From the NCBI GenBank assembly GCA_022826005.1, contig JAJDVT010000127.1, positions 1 to 49,532 of the forward strand: a stretch of DNA of 49,532 nucleotides. Direction: 5' to 3'. A program made the translations under genes and the position numbers. Below the pieces are notes generated by a model that did no database searches, had not been told where the DNA came from, and worked only from the letters and a program-made list of their open reading frames with translations. The number at the start of each line of letters is the position of its first letter. Position 1 is the stretch's first letter. Shown piece by piece: positions 1 through 6,875 of the stretch. The stretch is from Gemmatimonadota bacterium (GTDB taxonomy: Bacteria; Gemmatimonadota; Gemmatimonadetes; Longimicrobiales; Gaopeijiaceae).

Positions 1-1274
1 ACGAGGTTGTGCATGGCGGTCTCTCCGCCGCGGGCCCAGTGGGTGATGTGGTGCGCGTGGGTGCGCAGCCGCGACCCGCAGCCGGGGAAGCGGCACCCGC
101 CGTCGCGCGCGTCGAGCGCCTTGCGGAGCCGCCAGCCGACGGTGCGGCGGCGGCGTCCGACATCGAGCACGGAGCCGTCCGCTCCCCGTGTCATGGACAC
201 GACCTCGGCATCGCAACAGAGCCGAGAAGACGTTTCAGCTGAAACGCGCGAGCCGTCCTCCGTGACGAGGGAGGGCGCTCCCATGGCAGGTGGGGACGTT
301 TCAGCTGAAACGCGCGCGGGCGTGGCTGCCACTGGGGCCGCCGGTGTTGCCGGGGCCGCAGCCACTTCAGCCGGGGCCGCAACCCTTGCCGGGGCCGCAA
401 CCCTTGCCGGGGCCGCAACCGTTGCCGGGGCCGCAACCGTTGCCGGGGCCGCAACCGTTGCCAGGGCCGCAACCGTTGCCGGGGACGTCGCAGTTGCCGG
501 GGCAGCCGCCGTCGCCGCGACCGCAGCCGCTTCCACGCGGGCCGCCGTTTCTGGGGCCGCAGCCGCTTCGACTGGTGCCGCCGCCGCCTCAAACGAGTGC
601 ACCACCAGCTGAACCTTCGGCTGGAGATGTTCCTCCAGCCAGAGTCCGAAGGCGTCGGCGCGGCGCTCGGCGGCGGTGGTCTCGTGCTCGGTTCCGGCGG
701 CACGCTGCTCGCGGTAGAGCCTGTCTTCAGTCGCCTCGAGCGCCTTGGCCAGCAGGGCGCCCACCTCGGGGCCGAGCTGGCCGCGGATCTCGTAGCTGCC
801 GTCGTCGGCAAGGTAAAGGGAGAGTCCGCGGCGTTCGTCGCGGGCGGCCTGGTCGGCGTCCCCCCGGTCCAGGCGGCGCCACTCCCGGACCAGGCGCTCG
901 ACGTGGGCGGTGGTGCCGTGGTCGGCGAAGGTGAGGAGTTCGTCCTCGTTGTCGGTGGTGGCGACGCGGGTCAGGGCCCGCACCTTCGAGTAGGAGATCT
1001 CGCCCGTGGCGAAGGCGGCCGAGATCAGCGGCAGGGCGGGCAGGCAGCGGGCCACGCGAACCTTCTCGCGGGCGGGCCCCAGGGAGATGCCGGTGCGCCA
1101 GGAGAGCCAGTGGGCACATGAGCGGTGCCCGTGCCAGCGTTCCTCTTCGTCGAAGACCTGGAGCAGGGTTAGGAGGCGGTATGTAGCGGCGCTGATATGG
1201 GCGCAGAGCGCGGCGATCTCGTCGCCGAGAGGGTCGTCGGGGCAGGTCGGGGTGGCCGAGTGGGTGACAATCAT
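1..1274 (-). CDS. DUF222/HNH endonuclease (13E12-repeat family), C-terminus cut by window edge
   Basis: Continuous frame from ATG at 1274 running off the left edge, about 424 residues visible. The N-terminal half has DUF222 features: an AHWLSWRTG segment, then a YSKVRALTRVAT segment, both mirrored in the second family member at the right end of the window. A central Ala/Pro/Thr/Val-rich linker (about residues 225-345) comes from an 18-bp tandem repeat and is unusual for the family. The C-terminus has the conserved RVSAETSSRLCCDA motif and a zinc-finger-like HNH core (GCRFPGCGS, then HHITHWARGGET). HNH proteins of this family are presumed DNA nucleases, but the biological role of DUF222 is unknown. 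The gene is intact as far as visible; only the extreme C-terminus is missing. ATG 1274 has only a weak ribosome-binding site, so the start is moderately sure. Confidence 0.85.
   Translation of the reverse strand, partial: MIVTHSATPTCPDDPLGDEIAALCAHISAATYRLLTLLQVFDEEERWHGHRSCAHWLSWRTGISLGPAREKVRVARCLPALPLISAAFATGEISYSKVRALTRVATTDNEDELLTFADHGTTAHVERLVREWRRLDRGDADQAARDERRGLSLYLADDGSYEIRGQLGPEVGALLAKALEATEDRLYREQRAAGTEHETTAAERRADAFGLWLEEHLQPKVQLVVHSFEAAAAPVEAAAAPETAARVEAAAVAATAAAPATATSPATVAALATVAAPATVAAPATVAAPARVAAPARVAAPAEVAAAPATPAAPVAATPARVSAETSPPAMGAPSLVTEDGSRVSAETSSRLCCDAEVVSMTRGADGSVLDVGRRRRTVGWRLRKALDARDGGCRFPGCGSRLRTHAHHITHWARGGETAMHNL
231..246. repeat. 16-bp perfect palindrome, copy 1 (inside HNH gene)
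   Basis: CGTTTCAGCTGAAACG is its own reverse complement. This copy encodes the conserved Val-Ser-Ala-Glu-Thr stretch just before the HNH domain. The identity with copies 2 and 3 extends a few bases beyond the palindrome on both sides (GA before, CGC after). Confidence 0.9.
297..312. repeat. 16-bp perfect palindrome, copy 2 (inside HNH gene)
   Basis: Second exact CGTTTCAGCTGAAACG, 66 bp from copy 1. It encodes a duplicated RVSAETS in the linker just upstream of the conserved one in protein order, so it looks like a local duplication. Confidence 0.9.
373..480. repeat. Six-copy 18-bp tandem repeat inside the HNH gene
   Basis: Six consecutive units of GGGGCCGCAACCSTTGCC lie head to tail (373, 391, 409, 427, 445, 463) with only one- or two-base differences. 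Read on the minus strand they encode a six-residue Ala-Thr-Val-Ala-Ala-Pro repeat. Unit length is a multiple of three, so copy-number change would keep frame. Degenerate Ala-rich copies continue on both sides. Confidence 0.9.
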
Positions 1275-1393
1275 GATCTGATCCCGGGGTCCTGAAGGGT
1301 GAAATGGTCGAGGGCGAGCAGTTCGCTGCCTCACCTTCTTATACCCCACAGTTCGGAAAATGTTCGGGTATCGCTTGCCGTTGGGACCGAAGA

Positions 1394-1409
1394 CGTTTCA
1401 GCTGAAACG
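1394..1409. repeat. 16-bp perfect palindrome, copy 3 (non-coding, upstream of HNH gene)
   Basis: Third exact CGTTTCAGCTGAAACG, in the intergenic region 120 bp upstream of the HNH start codon. Identity with copy 1 covers about 24 bases (GAAGA before and CGC after the palindrome included). A coding-motif sequence recurring in non-coding DNA suggests a protein-binding or recombination site; its function is unknown. Confidence 0.85.
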
Positions 1410-1414
1410 CGCAT

Positions 1415-1432
1415 TGTCATGATAACATGACA
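1415..1432. promoter_or_regulatory. Inverted repeat, possible operator (TGTCATG-4-CATGACA)
   Basis: Seven-base perfect arms TGTCATG and CATGACA around ATAA. It covers a possible -35 (TTGTCA, 1414-1419) for the rightward lipoprotein gene at 1562. The size and symmetry suit a dimeric repressor; the ATGT...ACAT layout resembles PadR-type operators, which is only an analogy. Confidence 0.5.
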
Positions 1433-1435
1433 AGA

Positions 1436-1453
1436 TGTAAAGCCGCCTTTACA
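1436..1453. promoter_or_regulatory. Inverted repeat, possible operator (TGTAAAG-4-CTTTACA)
   Basis: Seven-base perfect arms around CCGC. TGTAAA at 1436-1441 lies 16 bp after the TTGTCA hexamer and could be a poor -10, so the repeat may sit on the promoter of the beta-propeller lipoprotein. A near-identical element lies at that gene's stop codon (2749-2764). Confidence 0.5.
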
Positions 1454-1561
1454 TTATCGGTAGCGAAGGCGTCACGCCCTCACCGGCTTCGAGAAGATTC
1501 CCACGACGAGCGGCGTAGATCTCAAGAATCCGCGCCGGATGTATCGACACTTGAGAAAGGC

Positions 1562-2752
1562 ATGGTAAAGAGGATGAGGAGCCACTCGACACCCCCGGGA
1601 TTTCTCCCGATCACAATCCTGACGTTGTCCCTGTTCGCCATCGGATGCGAGGACACGGCCCAGACCGCCGAGAGCGGGCTTCACGCGGTCATTGAAGACA
1701 GCGCCGGCGTCACCATCGTCGAGAACGCCCGCCCCGCACCCGACTCCCGGCTCCCGTGGGAGTTCGGCGCGCAACCGTCCCTTTCGATCGGTTCCGTCGA
1801 CAGCGGCGGGGCCGACGAACTGTTCCAGGTTTCGGACGCCACCCGGCTCGGCGACGGCCGGATCGTGATCGCCAACTCCGGCAGCAGCGAAATCAGGATC
1901 TTCAACCCCGATGGTTCCCACGACAGGACCTGGGGAAGCCGGGGCGACGGGCCCGGTGAATTCATCGCCCGCGGTCCGGCCACCGTCGCGCCCTGGCCCG
2001 GCGACTCGATCGCCGCTGCCGATGCCATCGCCAGACCCCGGTTGTCGCTCTTCGACATGAACGGCAACCACGGCCGCGACGTGGCCCTTGACGCCGCCCG
2101 GGGCAACATTCTCGACGTGCTGCCGAACGGCAGGATTGTCTCGAAGGGCAGACGGGTATTCAACCTGGAGGCCGTTTTTGAGACCAGGGACCTCGTTCGC
2201 CTGGAAACGGAATGGTCGGTTCTGGACTTGGACGGAACGCTGTACACGTCACTTGGGAGGTTTGCCCGTGGCGAGGCGTATTTCAGCGAGTTCTGGGGCG
2301 GAGACATGCAGCACCCCTTCGAGCGCCGCGCCGAGGGCGCCGTGTGGGGGAACCTCGTGGCGGTCGGGGTGTCCGACGGCTACGAGATCAAGGCCTTCGC
2401 CGCGGATGGGTCGCTGGTCAGGATCGTCCGCCGCGACTGGGATCTGCGAGTCCCCACCCAGGCCGAGTACGACGAGCGGGCGCCCTGGGGCGTGCCCCCG
2501 GTGGACGCCTACCCCGCCTTCGACGAAATCCTTTCGGACGTGGCCGGGTATCTCTGGGTCCGCGAGTACCGGATGTCCGACGAGGAGGCCGCTGTGTGGA
2601 CCGTGTTCGATCCGGAGGGACGGGTTCAGGGACTGGTCGGGACTCCGGAAGGGCTGGACATATTCGAGATCGGCACCGATTACGTTCTGGGGTCGGCGGA
2701 AGATGAACTGGGGGTGGAATACGTGCAGCTCTGGGCTTTGTCGCGGGGGTAA
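1562..2752 (+). CDS. 6-bladed beta-propeller lipoprotein
   Basis: 396 residues. The N-terminus is a lipoprotein signal: Met-Val-Lys-Arg, a hydrophobic stretch, then FAIGC as lipobox, so the mature protein is predicted to be membrane-anchored outside the cytoplasm. The rest reads as NHL-like propeller blades, with repeated F.PDG and GDGPGEF-type motifs (IRIFNPDGS, then GSRGDGPGEF near the first third). Such proteins occur as 6-bladed beta-propeller families; substrate or partner is unknown. Longer in-frame starts exist (1427), but 1562 places Lys/Arg directly before the hydrophobic core; ATG 1574 is also possible. Flanked by two related inverted repeats. Confidence 0.75.
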   Translation: MVKRMRSHSTPPGFLPITILTLSLFAIGCEDTAQTAESGLHAVIEDSAGVTIVENARPAPDSRLPWEFGAQPSLSIGSVDSGGADELFQVSDATRLGDGRIVIANSGSSEIRIFNPDGSHDRTWGSRGDGPGEFIARGPATVAPWPGDSIAAADAIARPRLSLFDMNGNHGRDVALDAARGNILDVLPNGRIVSKGRRVFNLEAVFETRDLVRLETEWSVLDLDGTLYTSLGRFARGEAYFSEFWGGDMQHPFERRAEGAVWGNLVAVGVSDGYEIKAFAADGSLVRIVRRDWDLRVPTQAEYDERAPWGVPPVDAYPAFDEILSDVAGYLWVREYRMSDEEAAVWTVFDPEGRVQGLVGTPEGLDIFEIGTDYVLGSAEDELGVEYVQLWALSRG

Positions 2753-2764
2753 AGCCGACTTTAC
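2749..2764. repeat. Inverted repeat GTAAAG-4-CTTTAC at the lipoprotein stop codon
   Basis: Six-base perfect arms around CCGA, overlapping the TAA stop at 2750-2752 and lying in the 24-bp gap between two convergent genes. It matches the element at 1436-1453 in 15 of 16 bases. There is no T-run, so it is not a classic terminator. Confidence 0.6.
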
Positions 2765-2776
2765 CGGAGCCCGCCG

Positions 2777-3640
2777 TCAGAACTGCCACACCCCCAGCCA
2801 CTGGACGATGCTTTCCGTGACCTCGGTCCCCAGCTTGTTGCTCCAGTACTGGTACTCGATGCCGACGTGCAGGTTGCCGCCGCCGATGTTCCACCTGAAC
2901 TGCGGCTGGGCCAGGATCGAGGCGGGGACGTCGCTGCCCAGTTCGTTGCCGGTGGCCGCGGCATACTCGGCGTGGCCGGTGATCGAGAACGACTGTCCGC
3001 CGATCGAGAAGAGATAAAGCCCGTTCACGTCCAGGATGAACCGGTTGTCGAGCTCCGGCGGACTCCCCAGGGCCAGCCCCCGTCCCCCGTCGATTCCCAG
3101 CGCCAGGTCCGTGTTGAGGAAGATGAACCCGGGGATACTCCACGCGACCCGTGCTCCGGGCAGCCACTGGCGGAAGTTGGCGTCGGTGCCCAGCGCGGCT
3201 CCCATGAAGAGGCCGAAGTCGGCGATAGGCCCGACCGCGAGGTCGTTTCCCGACAGCTTGCCCAGGCTGAAGTTCGAGTACCACTCGCCGTAAGCGTCCA
3301 TCTCGTTGAAGCCGTCGTCGCTCCCGTCGTCGATCAGGTCGACGAAGTAGAAGTTGTCGCCGAACTTCCACTGCGACGCGTGCTGCATGGTCAGGACGGT
3401 GGTGCCGTTCGACACCTCGGTGAACGGGTTGGTCTGGCTCCCGTACTGGTAGTGGACCTCGGTCTGGGCGTGGACGGCGAAGGGGATGGCGCCGGTCAAC
3501 GCGGTGCATAGGGCGGCGGCCAGGAAGTGTGGGCGGGCAGTGACCAGGGAACGCGGGCCGGCAACGGCCGGGAAACGCGTGCCGGACGCCTCTCGTCTGG
3601 GCTCGCCGCCTGTCTCGTACACGGGCGTCTCGGGTTTCAT
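2777..3640 (-). CDS. Outer-membrane channel protein, Tsx/DUF5020-like beta-barrel
   Basis: 287 residues from ATG 3640, whose A is shared with the TGA of the symporter upstream, so translation is probably coupled. An export signal is visible (LAAALCTALTGA.PFAVHA) but lies about 40 residues in, so the true start may be further downstream. The mature part alternates polar and hydrophobic residues, is rich in Tyr/Trp/Gly and ends in VWQF; a C-terminal Phe is typical of outer-membrane barrels. The last strands (GIEYQYWSNKLG) resemble nucleoside-channel Tsx and DUF5020 families. Placement with a sodium symporter suggests an uptake route for a small solute across both membranes; the substrate is unknown. 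Confidence 0.65.
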   Translation of the reverse strand: MKPETPVYETGGEPRREASGTRFPAVAGPRSLVTARPHFLAAALCTALTGAIPFAVHAQTEVHYQYGSQTNPFTEVSNGTTVLTMQHASQWKFGDNFYFVDLIDDGSDDGFNEMDAYGEWYSNFSLGKLSGNDLAVGPIADFGLFMGAALGTDANFRQWLPGARVAWSIPGFIFLNTDLALGIDGGRGLALGSPPELDNRFILDVNGLYLFSIGGQSFSITGHAEYAAATGNELGSDVPASILAQPQFRWNIGGGNLHVGIEYQYWSNKLGTEVTESIVQWLGVWQF

Positions 3641-5328
3641 CACGGACCTCCCTGCCCGGCGCTTCCGGGCACGCGGATTCGTTCAACCAGTTCACGCACG
3701 CTCGCCGGCGGCGACGGTGTGAACTTCGACACCGTCAGCGCCACAGCGAAGTTCAGCAGCATCCCCACCGTCCCGATCCCTTCCGGCGAGATCCCGAACC
3801 ACCAGTTCTCCGGCGAGTCGGCGGCCGGGTTGATGAAGCGGAAGTAGATGATGTACGCGGCGGTGAAGGTGATCCCGGACACCATCCCGGCGATCGCGCC
3901 CTCACGGTTCATGGTGCGCGTGAAGGTGCCGAGGATGATCACGGGGAAGAACGACGAGGCGGCGAGACCGAAGGCGAACGCCACCGTCTGGGCGACGAAG
4001 CCGGGCGGGTTGATGCCCAGCAGCCCCGCCACCGTCACCGCGAAGACGGCGCTGACGCGAGCGGCGATGAGTTCGCCACGTTCCGAAATGTCCGGCCTCA
4101 GCGCCCGTTTCAGCAGGTCGTGGCTGATCGCCGACGAAATCACCAGCAGCAGGCCCGCCGCCGTCGACAGGGCCGCCGCAAGCCCGCCGGCCGCCACCAG
4201 CCCCACCACCCAGTTCGGCAGCCGCGAGATCTCCGGGTTGGCGAGCACCATGATGTCCCGGTCGATCGTCAGCTCGTTCTCGTCGGGGTCGGCGACGTAC
4301 CGGATGTTCCCGTCCCCGTTCTTGTCGTCGAAGGTGATGAGCCCCGTGTCCTCCCACTTGCTGAACCACTCGGGCATGGCGTCGTAGGGCTGGCCGGCCA
4401 CTGTGTCGAGCAGGTTGGCGCGCGCGAAGACGGCCACCGCGGGCGCGGTCGTGTAGAGGATGGAGATGAAGAGGAGCGCCCAGCCGACCGAAACGCGGGC
4501 GTCCCGCACCTTCGGCACCGTGTAGAAGCGGATGATGACGTGCGGCAGCCCGGCCGTGCCCACCATGAGGGCCGCCGTGATGAAGAACACGTCGATCATC
4601 GACTTGGTGCCGTCGGTGTAGGCGGTGAAGCCCAGCTCCCGGTGCAGCCCGTCGAGCTTGTCGAGGAGGAAGACGCCGCTCTCCGGGTCGGCGCCGCCGA
4701 ATCCGAGCTGCGGGATGAAGGTCCCCGACAGCATCACCGCCAGGAAGAACGCCGGCACCATGTACGCGAAGATCAGCACGCAGTACTGCGCGACCTGCGT
4801 GTAGGTGATGCCCTTCATCCCCCCGAGCACCGCGTAGAAGAGCACGATCCCCATCCCGATGATCACGCCCACCGTCACGTCCACCTCGAGGAAGCGGCTG
4901 AAGACGATGCCGACGCCCCGCATCTGCCCGCTCACGTAGGTGAACGAGATGAAGATCGCGCACGCGACCGCCACCACGCGCGCCACCTGCGAGTAGTACC
5001 GCTGACCCACGAACTCCGGCACCGTGTACGCCCCGAACTTGCGCAGGTAGGGGGCCAGGAGGAGCGCCAGCAGGACGTAGCCGCCGGTCCATCCCATCAG
5101 GTACACCGACCCGTCGTAGCCCATGAACGAGATCAGCCCCGCCATCGAGATGAACGACGCCGCCGACATCCAGTCCGCCGCCGTGGCCATCCCGTTGGCG
5201 AGCGGCGAGACCCCGGTGCCGGCTACGTAGAACTCCTTGGTCGAGCTGGCCCGCGACCAGATCGCCACCCCGATGTAGAGGGCGAAGGAGAGCCCGACGA
5301 GCACGAAGGTCCAGAGGCGGACGTCCAT
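3640..5328 (-). CDS. Sodium:solute symporter (SSS family, ActP/VC_2705-like)
   Basis: 562 residues, a usual length for the family, with about 13 hydrophobic segments. The N-terminus has the family pattern (SSTKEFYVAGTGVSPLANG, then ATAADWMSAASFISMAGLI), followed by VPEFVGQRYYS and GGMKGITYTQVAQY, all typical of the acetate/monocarboxylate branch. A hydrophilic insertion (about residues 305-350, with a calcium-loop-like DDKNGDGN) lies between later helices. It follows a DUF4212 gene, the known small partner of VC_2705-type symporters, and is followed by an outer-membrane channel with overlapping start. Likely imports a carboxylate or related solute with sodium; specificity cannot be read from the sequence. 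Confidence 0.88.
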   Translation of the reverse strand: MDVRLWTFVLVGLSFALYIGVAIWSRASSTKEFYVAGTGVSPLANGMATAADWMSAASFISMAGLISFMGYDGSVYLMGWTGGYVLLALLLAPYLRKFGAYTVPEFVGQRYYSQVARVVAVACAIFISFTYVSGQMRGVGIVFSRFLEVDVTVGVIIGMGIVLFYAVLGGMKGITYTQVAQYCVLIFAYMVPAFFLAVMLSGTFIPQLGFGGADPESGVFLLDKLDGLHRELGFTAYTDGTKSMIDVFFITAALMVGTAGLPHVIIRFYTVPKVRDARVSVGWALLFISILYTTAPAVAVFARANLLDTVAGQPYDAMPEWFSKWEDTGLITFDDKNGDGNIRYVADPDENELTIDRDIMVLANPEISRLPNWVVGLVAAGGLAAALSTAAGLLLVISSAISHDLLKRALRPDISERGELIAARVSAVFAVTVAGLLGINPPGFVAQTVAFAFGLAASSFFPVIILGTFTRTMNREGAIAGMVSGITFTAAYIIYFRFINPAADSPENWWFGISPEGIGTVGMLLNFAVALTVSKFTPSPPASVRELVERIRVPGSAGQGGP

Positions 5329-5353
5329 CGTCAGCGGCGGGTGGCCCGCAGGC

Positions 5354-5461
5354 CGGCGGTGGGCGAAGTGGCTGGCGGGACCTGCCGGTCGGCGGTGGGC
5401 GAAGTGGCTGGCGGGACCTGCCTGCCGGCGGTGGGCGAAGTGGCCGACCGGACCGCCGAAG
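5354..5461. repeat. Three 36-bp direct repeats between the two symporter subunit genes
   Basis: Units start at 5354, 5390 and 5426, each beginning CGGCGGTGGGCGAAGTGGC; the first two are nearly identical over 36 bp and the third diverges in its second half. They fill most of the 163-bp gap between the DUF4212 stop and the symporter start. Period 36 equals 12 codons, but no convincing gene uses any frame here. Confidence 0.85.
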
Positions 5462-5491
5462 TCGCCGGCGGCGGAGCGGGTGCGCGTCCCT

Positions 5492-5749
5492 TCATTCCTC
5501 GGCCACCCCGTACTCCCGGTCGAGACGGTTCATCAGCCGCGCGTACACGAAGATCAGCACCACGAAGACGTAGATCGACCCCTGCTGGGCGAACCAGAAC
5601 CCGAGCTTGAAGCCGGTGCCGGGGATGCGGACGGTGTTGAGCGCGTCGGCGAAGAGGATCCCGCACCCGAACGACACCGCGAACCAGATCGCCAGCAGGA
5701 TCCGGAGGTAGCGGAGGTTGCGGGCCCAGTAGGCGGTGGAGTCGGGCAT
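5492..5749 (-). CDS. DUF4212 sodium symporter small subunit
   Basis: 85 residues with two transmembrane segments. It shows the family signature: YWARNLRYLRILLAIWF, FGCGILFADALN and GFWFAQQGSIYVFVVLIFVY, ending MNRLDREYGV. DUF4212 proteins are small membrane partners of VC_2705-type sodium/solute symporters, and one is encoded next in the same direction. ATG 5749 is chosen because the homologous core begins right after it; a longer frame from 5806 adds 19 residues of non-family-like sequence. The gap to the symporter is occupied by three 36-bp repeats, unlike the tight spacing usually seen. Confidence 0.85.
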   Translation of the reverse strand: MPDSTAYWARNLRYLRILLAIWFAVSFGCGILFADALNTVRIPGTGFKLGFWFAQQGSIYVFVVLIFVYARLMNRLDREYGVAEE

Positions 5750-5956
5750 CGGGGTGGGGGAGAGTGAGGTAGATTGGAGGCCCGTGGGAGTGCGAAGCCG
5801 CACCAAGATGGGGAGCCGGGGAGCGGTGCGCCAGACTGACTGGCCCGCACGACACGGGCGCTGCGCGACTATATTCCGCTCTGTCCGCGTAGTCCGTGGC
5901 AGGCCCGCTGGGTCTCCTGTCCCCGGGCTGCCGGGGGTTTCACAGGAGAGGGGGCG

Positions 5957-6874
5957 ATGTCACGCAGGTCCGCAGGCACCCCGGTCGGCTACCGCTGGCA
6001 GCCGATCGCCGATCTTCGTGACGATTGGCAGCGACTCGAGGACGCCGATCTCCGTCGCCTGGCCGGCGAATGGAACGAGACGCGGGGGAAACCCGGCTCC
6101 GACAGGGCGATCGAGGAGTTCAGCGACCGTCTGAAGCGCGAGTGGGCGATCGAGACGGGACTCATAGAACGCGTGTACACGCTGACCCGGGGGATCACGG
6201 AGATCCTGATCGAGCGGGGCCTGCGGGAGGAGTTCATCCCCTCGTCAGCCACGGACCGGGACCCCGGGCTCGTCTTCGACATGATTCAGGCGCATGCTGA
6301 CGCGGTGGACGGGTTGTTCGACTTCGTCAAGCGCGAGCGCGAGCTGTCGACGAGCTACGTCAAGGAGCTTCACGCGGCGCTACTGGCCCACCAGGAGACG
6401 GCGACCGCGCGGGACGTCTTCGGGAGGCGCGTGGAGATGCCGCTGCCCTGTGGCGAGTACAAGAGGCGTCCGAACAACCCGGTGCGTCCGGACGGTCTGG
6501 TCCACGAGTACTGTCCTCCCGAGCAGGTGGCCTCGGAGATGGACCGCCTGATCGAAATGCATCTGGAGCATGGGGAGCGCGGAGTCTCGCCGGAGGTTGA
6601 GGCCGCGTGGCTTCATCACCGGTTTACGCAGATTCATCCGTTTCAGGACGGAAACGGGCGTGTCGCCCGGGCCCTGGCGACGCTGGTCATGATCCGCGCA
6701 GGGTGGTTCCCGCTGGTGGTGACGGATGCCGGGCGGGCGGACTACATCTACGCGCTGGAGATGGCGGACCGCGGCGATCCCGGACAGCTGGTGCGGTTGT
6801 TCTCGGGGATTCAGCGGCGAGCGTTCGAAGGGGCTATGGGCGTTGCGCGCGGCACAGAGGCCGCTCCGGGGTGA
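5957..6874 (+). CDS. Fic family protein (predicted AMP-transferase)
   Basis: 305 residues, start supported by an AGGAGAGGGGG ribosome-binding site at 5943-5953. The Fic core motif HPFQDGNGRVAR is at residues 227-238 with the catalytic His227, and matches the HxFx(D/N)GNGRxxR pattern. Fic enzymes transfer AMP or other phosphate-containing groups to target protein hydroxyls. The N-terminal helix has T67-GLI-E71-R72, which fits the autoinhibitory (S/T)xxxE(G/N) pattern except that the last position is Arg. No antitoxin-like gene is adjacent, so an internally inhibited class II Fic fits best. It ends one base before the convergent fhs stop, with no terminator between. Confidence 0.9.
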   Translation: MSRRSAGTPVGYRWQPIADLRDDWQRLEDADLRRLAGEWNETRGKPGSDRAIEEFSDRLKREWAIETGLIERVYTLTRGITEILIERGLREEFIPSSATDRDPGLVFDMIQAHADAVDGLFDFVKRERELSTSYVKELHAALLAHQETATARDVFGRRVEMPLPCGEYKRRPNNPVRPDGLVHEYCPPEQVASEMDRLIEMHLEHGERGVSPEVEAAWLHHRFTQIHPFQDGNGRVARALATLVMIRAGWFPLVVTDAGRADYIYALEMADRGDPGQLVRLFSGIQRRAFEGAMGVARGTEAAPG

Positions 6875-6875
6875 C

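Noticed and set aside
373-480. CRISPR array
   Set aside because: Units are contiguous 18-mers without spacers and lie in frame within a coding gene.
2749-2764. Rho-independent terminator between convergent genes
   Set aside because: Short 6-bp AT-containing stem without a T-run, and it matches an upstream element instead.
5354-5461. CRISPR-like repeats between symporter genes
   Set aside because: Contiguous 36-bp units without unique spacers and no cas genes nearby.
4120-5610. Long plus-strand open frame opposite the symporter
   Set aside because: Low-complexity His/Arg/Val/Asp composition typical of antisense of a GC-rich gene; the minus strand has clear family motifs.
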